Of a stretch of DNA of 64,000 nt, positions 28,038-37,172 are shown piece by piece. The position numbers and the translations under genes were made by a program. The notes beneath the pieces are model-generated. The model ran no database searches. It was not told where the DNA came from and saw only the letters and a list, made by a program, of their open reading frames with translations. Origin of the DNA: Albula goreensis (Eukaryota; Chordata; Actinopteri; Albuliformes; Albulidae); NCBI GenBank assembly GCA_022829145.1, contig CM040758.1:9718128-9782127 (forward strand), read 5' to 3'. Each line of letters opens with the position of its first letter. Within the stretch, counting starts at the first letter, position 1.

Positions 28038-28947
28038 AACAGGCTTGCGCCACCTGTAACAGGATTTTCACCGCTGACCTGGAGTGACTTTAAGCCTCAG
28101 GTTAAATGAGCGTGTGATTGATTGCTTTTGTTCTGTAGCTATCATTCATTGCGCTGTGTATATTCAATGTGAAAGATAACCAAAATATTCTTATGAAAAT
28201 TGTACAGTTTTCTTGATATATGTATATATATATATTTTTGCTAATGTTTCAAAAAAATTAATCGTGCATATGCTGAAATCGTTGAAATCAAAGCTTGTAT
28301 GCCAAGATGATTGAGTGGCTACCCTGTTGAAGGATGCAGTTTTCAAATCCTTAAGAAGTCACACGGTGACTGCCAAAATGAAAACAAATTTAAAAGCTTC
28401 TGGCAGGGAAACTCATACATGAAAAATAAGTCTCTTGTTCGTTCCTCGACACTCAAGCACCTCCACACCTCTGGATTTTAAAATATTACCGTAACAGAAG
28501 ACAGTTATAGTGTTTACAGACAGTGTGATTGTGCAGACTGAATTCATTAACAGAATGGTGGAATGATTTTTATCGATTTTGAAGTGTAGGAGGTGACCTC
28601 CCCGTTCTAACCTCCATGTTTGAGTAATGATATCAGATACGGACTGCAGAGATTTCGTAAGTCTTATGTCATCCCCGAGAGGGTAGACCGGTGTTGCGCA
28701 ATCTGTTGTCATGTGAAATTAAAAAGAGTTATGAAGCGCATACAGTTCGTTCTCACATAAAAGATTACTGATTCTGTTATCAAAAATGAGCTTCTTAATT
28801 TGGAACTGATAATAGTAATAAAGATCAGAAATGAGATGGAGACATTTTTGGTCCGTTATTCTGAATTATGTGCAGTGAGGCATGCAGAGCGCCTGCAGGA
28901 TCTGTACCCGGGGGCACCTGCCTTCATTAAGAATCAATGACTCTTAC

Positions 28948-29300
28948 CAGCGTCCTCCCGGCCGGCCCCGGAGTCGTTCATTACAGATCGCTCTGCGCAG
29001 GCCCCATCATAGCTCCGGCTGTTCGAAAAACACATGACGATCCTGGCCTATTTCTGAGTTGCCCGGAATTAAAACAATCCTGTCCACTCCGACGTGGGCT
29101 TTACTCCTCTTCAATTGTCCGTGGCCGGAAAAAAGACTATGCATCCTCTGCTTATGTATTGATGATGGTGCAGCAGCAGATCGGACAGGGCAACAACCTG
29201 CGGATCCCAGCAGGAGGGACTCGGGTGAGGATCGAGAGAGATTTCTAGATAATCTCGAGCACACCGGTTTATCCTCAGATCAGCCCACAGTGAGTGGCTA
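28948..29300 (-). promoter_or_regulatory. CpG-rich segment with a candidate minus-strand first exon
   Basis: The minus strand shows GACGCTG|GTAAGAG, a strong donor with the exon ending at 28948, preceded by a GC- and CpG-rich stretch. An open frame ATG AAC GAC TCC GGG runs into the donor (MNDSGAGREDA), directly after a stop of another short frame. This could be an alternative first exon of trim2 or of an unknown transcript; the upstream end is not defined. A weaker plus-strand donor (GTGAGG near 29225) is also present. Confidence 0.35.
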
Positions 29301-29465
29301 TGCCTCGCCGCCCACGAGACCGAGTTATCAGCCGTTATTTCCCAGACAGACTGCAAGGCTTCTCGTTTCTTAAGTTTTGTAACACAAATGCATCAATTTC
29401 AATGGCCAAGTGGGACTCTTCTTCAGGGTACATATTTAGCCCTATACATGGACACAATGTCGAAG

Positions 29466-29500
29466 TGTAAGATGAGCTGAGTCGCCCTGGATAAGAGACA
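29466..29500 (+). mobile_element. L2-like SINE tail fragment
   Basis: 'gtcgccctggataagag' is the tail motif of the same SINE family; only this short piece is visible. Confidence 0.4.
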
Positions 29501-29647
29501 GTTGTTGAAGGTTAACAGGATTGAAATAAACTGGAGGATCATGGATAGTCAATCAAATTTAATTCTGTTAATTACTATCTTCCAATACAACTGGCACAGT
29601 ATATACTATAGTACTTTCTTATACTATGGTCAGAAAATTACTAAGAG

Positions 29648-29725
29648 GTATTATTATAATTATTATTTTTTTATTGTTGTTGCTGTTGTTATTATAATTA
29701 TTATTAGGTATTATATTATTATGAC
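29648..29725. repeat. (ATT)-rich low-complexity tract
   Basis: Imperfect TTA/ATT triplets interrupted by 'gttgttgctgttgtt'. Confidence 0.85.
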
Positions 29726-30044
29726 CGCATTGCAGTAAAGCTGTGTTTCTCTTCTTTGTTATGGACAAAATATCTCATATTCAAAGCCAGTTCTGTTTTT
29801 CACACACAGGTTATGATACAGTTCCCACTGTTCCATAAACTAAAAACAGTGCAGGATGATCACTGGACCCGGTTTAGTTTTGTATGTTTTCACTGATCCT
29901 TTGTCAGTACCCAGAGACTATTTTTGCCTCAAGCCATTAAAACATTGATACAACTAAAAATAAATGTGTAAACCAAGAACCGTCTGCTCTTCAATTTGTT
30001 GAAGAACAGGTTGATGGGCATGTGCAGAACTTTTGTGATCTAGT

Positions 30045-30060
30045 TCCCTCTAGTGGTCAG
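30045..30060 (-). promoter_or_regulatory. CTCF-like motif
   Basis: The minus strand reads CTGACCACTAGAGGGA, matching the CTCF core CCASYAGRKGG. It is the first of three such motifs in the same orientation within 1.1 kb. Motif match only; occupancy is unknown. Confidence 0.4.
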
Positions 30061-30412
30061 TGGCACACATTACTGGTATGCACCATAAGAATGGAAACAA
30101 AACTGTTTTCAGCTTTAATAAATCATGTTTCAAACTGCACTACATTTGGCTGTTAATACATACTGTATGCAATACTTTGTAACATTGTGTCCCTTTGAGC
30201 CTTGATTTAATTATTGTACTCAGAACTTAGTTTTGAAACTTCACTTCCATTGTTAAAAAATTGGTGCTATGTTTAAAATGACCAGTGAAATATTGTGCTG
30301 GCGTTTGGTCTATGAGATGGAATCTTTAAAAATTCATTTATAGTCTATTATCCCTTATTTGTTCCTCTGATTGTATAGTGTGTAATACTCAGCATTAAAA
30401 ACTAAGTACTGT

Positions 30413-30720
30413 AATGATATTGCCCCCTGGTGGTGGGACTGCACAGCCTCAGGACAGTGCCATAACAAAACTTGCCTGTGCCAACCTTTTATTTTGAGTC
30501 TAAACCCCAGTCAGACATTGAAGAATAACTTATCTTAAAACATGAACTCATACTTTAAAGCATGAATTTCCATTTTCAGGAATGAAAGGGTATCATTTAT
30601 AATAGTTCCATTAGACAAAATGACCTCTTACAAAAAGCCAGTGGTGATCTATCATAGTTCTTGAACAGTATACATTTCCTTGCCAGCTTTTGGCTAAAGG
30701 AGAAATTTCTCATAACTTTT
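30413..30720. repeat. Diverged duplication, copy A
   Basis: Aligns by eye with 31098-31390: shared blocks include 'tgccccctggtggtg', 'gacattg', 'gaaagggtat' and 'ttccattagacaaaatg'. The copies lie about 685 bp apart in the same orientation and are clearly diverged, so the duplication is old. No open frame is conserved. Confidence 0.8.
30421..30435 (-). promoter_or_regulatory. CTCF-like motif in duplication copy A
   Basis: The minus strand reads ACCACCAGGGGGCA, a strong match to the CTCF core. The same 15 bases recur in copy B. Confidence 0.5.
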
Positions 30721-31097
30721 CAGGGTTTAAGAATTGATATGTAAGTGGAAGGTTCTTTATGTGGCTTTAAAAGCATTTTTCAATTTGAAACATTTACTTA
30801 AAATAATTCTGTATTTTTTTAAAGATTCACATCTGAGTCCTGAGTTCATCTGAGTTCACCCATTTTGGCATTTAAAGCATGACATGGCATTTATATCTGT
30901 GTCTCAGTTAAGCAGAAGAAAGGTCATGAGAGAGTTCCAGAAATGATATAGAGTTGTGCACTGATTATTGTCCCAAAACACTGTAGCCTATATTATATGT
31001 CAACCAGAATATAGCAAGGAAAATGGCACAGAAATGCATGCGAGGAGGCCCACAGGGATATATGCGCTCTCTCACACACACACTCACTAAGCACTGT

Positions 31098-31390
31098 AGT
31101 GATCCTGCCCCCTGGTGGTGATTGCTGAAACTCAGGACAGCTCCATTATAAAAGATCCCTGTGCCAAGCTTTATTTAGAGTTCAGTCCTCTGTGAGACAT
31201 TGGAGACTAATAACTTGTCTTAAAAAGGGACTCATATTTTTAAGTTGTCATGTATGAAAGGGTATTATTAAAGCTAATTCCATTAGACAAAATGGCTCCA
31301 CATGAAAAACCAGGGGTTATTCATTAAAAATTTTTGAACAGCACACATAGGCCTTCTTAGCTTTCAGCTGGATTTAAAGAATTTTCTCAG
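31098..31390. repeat. Diverged duplication, copy B
   Basis: Partner of the copy at 30413-30720, in direct orientation. The most exactly kept part is the 15-bp CTCF-like motif at its start and the 'ttccattagacaaaatg' block. Confidence 0.8.
31106..31120 (-). promoter_or_regulatory. CTCF-like motif in duplication copy B
   Basis: Identical over 15 bases to the motif in copy A although the surrounding copies have diverged, which may mean it was kept by selection. Confidence 0.5.
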
Positions 31391-31935
31391 AAGCTGTCAC
31401 CACTCACAGAGTTGATGTTTAAAGTGCAAAGTCTTATGTGGTAATAGAAGCCCCATTCAAATTTAAGGCCTTATAACTTAGCCATTATAAGGCTAGGGTC
31501 TAACACTGATGCAAACATACACGTGCACACATGTGCACTGACACATGCACAAAAACACATTCATGCTACTTTGCAGATGGTACAGTGGTACATGCATCCA
31601 CATATGAAATTCATAAAAACGCATTTGAAATGCTGCCCATCCCTGGGCTTGGGCAGTGGTGTGGAGGCGTTTGATCAGCTGGTGATGGGAGCACTGGCTG
31701 TGTCAGCAGTCATTGATTAGCAATGAGCAGGGCTGTTATCTGCCTCATTAACCCTTTCACCAAGAATGTGACAATAAAAGGCAACAGAGTACAAAAACAT
31801 CGGTCTCTTTCTGTCATGTTCCAGTTAATGTGCTTTAAGCTCTATGTCCTCCAGCTCTTCATATCCTTTAGTCCTTTTGTAGTTCCCCAGGTAAGGAGTC
31901 TTTCTGCTGTGTAGGATAAAGGCTGCCAGTGTAGT

Positions 31936-32100
31936 GTAATTAAGGAGCAGGAGTTGTAACTCAGAGGTTGCAGGTTTGATTCCCAGATAGCACCCTGCCA
32001 TTATACCCTTGAGTAGGGTACTTCAGCTGGATAGCTTTAGTAATGTGTAAAAATATATTGTGTATATAGTAATAGTGTGTAAAAATGTAATCTAAGTCTG
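31936..32100 (+). mobile_element. tRNA-derived SINE
   Basis: Reads 'ggagcaggagttgtaactca' then 'gaggttgcaggtttgattcc', the tRNA-like B box, then 'cccttgagtagggtacttca', features of the tRNA-derived SINE common in fish genomes. It continues into a diverged AT-rich tail. Confidence 0.75.
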
Positions 32101-33472
32101 AGGGATGGTGTGGTAAAAAGTATTTTAAGTGTTACTGATGGGAAAAGGTACCACCCCACAGTAATACATCCATGACTGAAATAACATTCTGTTTGTGGTG
32201 CTACAGACACATTATCTGCTGTTAAGTGACCACCTCTCTGGCTTGAAAACTGCTCTTTTATAACCCCAGGTTGGGTCATCCATCAGGCATGAGCTCTTGC
32301 TGTAATTCTTGGAAATACACCAATCTGAAAATATTACACATCTTTCCCTATTTTTAACAGCAGACATAAACTCAGACCTCAGACCGCAGTAAATTTAATC
32401 GCATTGAGCGGTCTCAGTAGCTTCTCCTGATATGCTGTGCAAAGCCAGTAAAATCAGCAAATGAGGGAGAAAATATTGACTGGCCAGATGTAGTCATGTG
32501 TTTTTTTCCACACATCTCAAGTGATTCACCCACATACTGAGTACTTGAAATGTACAAATATTCTCCACTCCAGGAATGCAAGCTCCAATAGTGTCTGGAA
32601 AACAGGCTTTGAGGTTTTGGCCTTGACTTCCTGGAAGCTTATTGGTGCCCCTTGAATTCTGAGGGTCGATTTGATTGGTAGGGTCATTGGTTGATTATAA
32701 AAGAAGATCCACCTAGCTGATGCAAATTGAAGACCCGTAGAAATAAAATCTTGATAGTTATTAGTAGTAGATGAATTGGTGTTATTTAAAAAAGAACATT
32801 CCAGAGAGACAGACAAAAAGTCAGGCTACCCAGCAAAAAGATCCCCATAGCAGCTTATCACATGGGCAAGCAATGCCATTTGAGTCAGGCATCAGACCAT
32901 TTCATTGAATAAGTTTTCAAGGTGAGCTTGCGCTAGCTTGGTGTACAGTGTCAGCTGTAGCATGCAGTCAGCCGCACATTTAAATGATGCAACTAATTTT
33001 TTAAGTTGCTACACATCCTTACGTGAGGTTGATTCTAACAGTCAGGATTGTATTACCTGAAGACTGGGATGCTCTCCCATCTCCAGGTGTTCAGGGGAAA
33101 TACTTTCATCGAAACCATGTGCAGTCAGTGTTAATGCAGAGATCAACTATAGTATACACATATACATACAACATATGTGTCTTCATAGTTACATAAAGGT
33201 TTCCAGAAATGTGCTCTTTTAAATATATTATCTTTTAAATAACTTTACTTATTCTTAAAATGATGCATTGCATGCTTCTAGGGCTGCTTTGACAGTGTTT
33301 TGTAGGCCCAAATTTAATTTATTTCCAGACAAATTAGAGATTTTATTCAGTCTTTCAGCTTTTAAAAGAAAGCAATCCAGTGTCACCCCTTTTTCAGCGG
33401 TCATCATAAATTATTGAGACAGGATGACGGTTGTCTGTGTTCGGGGACACAGGCCGGTGGCGCATTACTCAC

Positions 33473-33609
33473 CCCAGCGACGGGAGTCTGTCTGAGAGAC
33501 ACCTGACACAGCCGCGGTCTCCCGTGGCCGCAGAGGGTTGCCATGGCACCAGGCTGATGGGAAGTAGTGTCACAAAAAAGATCCCAGCTGCCGTCATCGT
33601 GGTTGACAT
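33473..33609 (-). other. Candidate signal-peptide-like coding exon
   Basis: On the minus strand an ATG at 33609 opens a frame reading MSTTMTAAGIFFVTLLPISL, then a Cys-containing segment (GDRGCVRC), and runs into the donor CTGGG|GTGAGTAA with the exon ending at 33473 in phase 2. A hydrophobic N-terminus followed by a splice donor looks like the first exon of a secreted protein. No second exon was found and I do not recognise the protein. Upstream lies a T-run (the A-run at 33619-33638 on the plus strand), so a polyadenylated plus-strand insertion is an alternative reading. Confidence 0.25.
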
Positions 33610-35124
33610 AAACAATGAATAAAAAAAAAAAAAAAAAAACTCATCCATCACAGGGGTCCATTCCAGATTACCACGCCAAGAGGTAGTACATAAAGAGTAG
33701 CCTGTATGTCCCTGGAATTAAACACAGGACTGGAAAGACCCCACACGTCGCCAACACTGCGTCAAAAACTCAGTAAAAGTTCATGAGTGGAGACACCAAA
33801 AACTAAAATCTACACACCCTTATGAAAAGTTAATGTTCTACAGTACACTATAAACTTGGGGAGTTCATAAAGACAAAATATATTTTATATATATTCTCCA
33901 TACTGCTGCAGTATTTTAAAATGCAGTTATTTGTATAGCCACTATTGTTTAATGTTGGCTTGGCCATATCTGTTCTGATATCAATGGTTCTGATCTATTT
34001 TACTCAAGTCTGTTTAATTTCCATTATATGTAGGTCAGTGTGTATTTCCTTCAAAGTCCAAAGGTGGGTTTCATTTTTAGAAGCTTATTTTGTCCACAGG
34101 ACTTTACATTTACATACACATCGATAAGGAAGATAAACTACTGCCATGTTCATGAAGTTTGACAAGGTTTTTCCTCAACCAGAGGCAGCGGTGGGCAAAT
34201 CAGAGACCGATGGCAGTGGCACACTATGCAAACCAGTAAAGTGAAAATACTGTCTCCCTCCCTGATCCCAGCCCATCTCCTATCCTGTCGCAATCACTCG
34301 CGCTTTGCCTCACCGCGGCGCACGGCTACCATGCATGATTTGCATTGCTGAGAGACAGGACGAGCTCAGACACACCCTATCAACATACGCTGCCACCTAC
34401 CTTCACTAGGAGGTTTATAACAGAGTCTGACCAGCTTCTCTCTCCAGTGTGGAATAACTGCCTGTCTTCCCAGGCCAAAGTGTACTCCACATCAATTACT
34501 AATACTGACACACAGCAGCAATGTGAAATGATAAACTGCCAAAGGGAAGCATATCCACCATCAGAAATCTGCTGGTGCCAGACAGACTGAAGAAACTTAG
34601 ACCACAAACCTTAAAGGTATTCAAATGCTGTCTGGAGTAGCTGCAAGCCCACCCCATTCCAAACACTGACAGATATGCCCCTGACAAACTGTGCTAGGGA
34701 CAGCCATGCCAGAGACAATATTATACAGAAAACATTCATCATGCCTGCTGAAATAGAGGTCATGATGATGAATGGATTTAGGGACTGGGCTTTCAGGTTA
34801 AGAGGAAACAAAGTGAGAGAAAGTAAGGCCTTATCCAATGGATTACCTAGTCAGCCATGAGCTTCGACAAACTGCTGTCTATAGCTCAACTCCTCCTAAC
34901 CAAAAGAGCTGTTCTTTGCAAATGAAACAAACTAATTACAATCAAATGTATTGATAGGTGCATGAATGACTGCTGTAAATCCTTCCTGTGTTTCCCATGC
35001 ACATTTGTATTGGTGTAATCAATGGTGTAAATGGTATAACCAGTGACCTGACATGCTTACACTCTTCTGCAACAGCAGCTGCAGGTGTGGCTCCTGAGCA
35101 GATGGATGTTGCTGTGTAAGGGTG

Positions 35125-35260
35125 ACAGTGTGATAGGACTGTTATGGAACTGGGATTGCAACTCAGAGGTTGCAGGATCAATTCCCAATGGGTCACAGTC
35201 ATTGCACCATTGAGCAAAGGTCACTTAACTGCTTCAGTAAAATTCAGTAAATGGATTATA
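35125..35260 (+). mobile_element. tRNA-derived SINE, diverged copy
   Basis: Contains 'gattgcaactcagaggttgc', 'aggatcaattcccaat', 'cattgagcaaaggtcactta' and 'cttcagtaaa', in the same order as the copy at 31.9 kb. Confidence 0.7.
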
Positions 35261-36559
35261 CATCAGCAAATTGGTGGTTCTCCCTTTCTGTGTGTTATGG
35301 TTTCTGTCCAAAATCTATAGACTGATTTCAGACCTGACATTCTACTGAACCATACACAGACCTTGGAAGTATACATTTCAAACACCCAGTTTAAGATTAG
35401 GAAAGTAATGCAACAATGGAACTGAAGTAATGAGAACTGTTTATTTATAGGTAAATAACACAGGGAGGTATGTTATTTCAATCCCTCCCCACCAAAAACA
35501 AAAAAACAGAACAAGCATTCAATTTTGTAGCATAAGCTTCAATTTATAGCAGAAAGCCAAAAAATACATTTCTTGCATGGTGTGCAGTGGTCTTATCCAT
35601 ATTAGAATCAATGCGTTACCATAGGGACACTACAGGTAGACACATATAGAACACTTGGACGTACCACAACAAGGCAGACGAGGGGACAGTCTGAGCTGTG
35701 ACGCTCAGCCATCAATTTTGGGCTGGGGCAGGAGAAGTGGAGGCAGGGCTAGGGGAAGGGGGGTACAGGTTTTATGGCTAAGCAGCCAATCAAAACACAA
35801 AGAGCAACGAGATAGGTTATACACAGCTTGTACCGTGATTCACTCCAGCTTGTCTGAATGGTTGCGGCACTACAGCATGTTCAGTACTTTTGTTTTTTCA
35901 TTGTTTTTTTTTAATACATCATTTACCTATTACATATTGAACTTTACATACAAGACAACTAAGCAGGCAGATGGGACCCTAGGAGAGTGGTCTTGCCATT
36001 TGTCTTCTTGGGAGGAACATGTGAAAAAGACACTGGGGATTTATGAAAACATACCTGAAATATTAATGTGAATCTATTGACAGAGTGAGTACCAAGACCT
36101 GGGCCAAAAATAGTTGCCTTTGATATTTTAGTTTTGAATTTTCCAAATTACTTTCCAAATTGCTATGATCTGGCACATGAAATACTGTTAGATTAAATGC
36201 ACAGATTCTTACATATTTTTCAGGATATACTTTAAATTTCAATTAGTTAAAATGGGATTTGCTTTTTCATCTTATTCAATTTATAATAAATTTTCTTAAA
36301 TTAGTCACTTTTCATAAATCACATTTAAAACTATATTTATCCCAGGTCTGGTGAGCTCATGTGTTTCTTTTAAATACATCAAATTAAAATGTGACTACAG
36401 CCTACAAAAATTCCTGATATGGATAAGATGTACTCCCCAGGAGTTGGTCAGAATCAAGCTGTTCAAAGGACATCACCATTGGAAGCTGATTAAATCATTT
36501 TTCTGAAAGGCCATGATTCGGTAAAACTATACAATATGACTAAAGCAGAAAAATTATAA

Positions 36560-37172
36560 ACAAAAAAATACAAATCTAAACTTTATTAAATTAATAACAT
36601 CTTTTTTTCTCCATTCAGGCTTTGTCTTTAAAATAAAGTCCTATTGTCTTATCAGGGATGTGATATTTCCAGTTTTTTTCCCAACAAATACTCACTTTCA
36701 GACTCAAAGAGCTCTACTCAAACAGCCCAAACCACGGAGCAATGGTCAAAACAGAGTGCATTAACTCGATAATTGCTGCTGTGTATATTTCAAAAGTATG
36801 TGGCATCATTTTCACACAAGCAGCATGGAACAGTTACATGGCTGCAACAGTTACACTGCAAACGTCTATAAAATGAACTTTGTTCTGTCACATAAATATG
36901 TATTGTCAAATGAATGATACACCAATTATTCAATGTAATACTGTTTCTGTCATCATTGTTCCACAAGTTTGGGCTGTAAAAATGGAGAACTAAATGTCTC
37001 GAAGAGAGGCAAATGACTTGGGCATCCCATAAGCAACAGCTTTTGCACTCTAACAGCGAGAGAGTGTTCAGAAAAAAGCCAAATGCTCATGGCCCCAAAC
37101 ACATTCAGGGTCTGAAAGTCACTTATTCCAAATTCATGTGGAAAAATCACATCCCTCAGTCTTTTTTTTTTA
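36560..37172 (-). other. fhdc1: Probable fhdc1 3' untranslated region
   Basis: AT-rich sequence between the stop codon and the first well-placed poly(A) signal. Composition drops sharply from the GC-rich coding exon. No conserved element was recognised in it. Confidence 0.5.
36582..36587 (-). terminator. fhdc1: Candidate fhdc1 polyadenylation signal (AATAAA)
   Basis: The minus strand reads AATAAAG about 590 nt downstream of the fhdc1 stop codon, which would give a 3' UTR of roughly 600-620 nt. Another AATAAA overlaps the stop codon itself but lies in an A-rich run and is unlikely to be used. Confidence 0.5.

Larger units (their letters stand above)
20900..28900. other. Non-coding stretch with repeats
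   Basis: Holds the AC, TG and pentanucleotide microsatellites, the dispersed fish repeat at 22.9 kb and a MITE at 27.8 kb. The segment near 25080-25190, with 'tgatccatgcattaatagtg' and 'atatgcaaatg', looks like enhancer-type AT-rich DNA, but I cannot test conservation. Confidence 0.5.
29400..36560. other. Non-coding region between candidate exons and the fhdc1 3' end
   Basis: Contains the diverged duplication with CTCF-like motifs, two SINE copies and the candidate exon at 33.5 kb. No proven gene. A small CpG patch lies near 34270-34340. Confidence 0.55.

Noticed and set aside
32526..32816. 96-codon minus-strand frame with a retroelement-like feel
   Set aside because: Too short, with no reverse transcriptase or endonuclease motif to support it.
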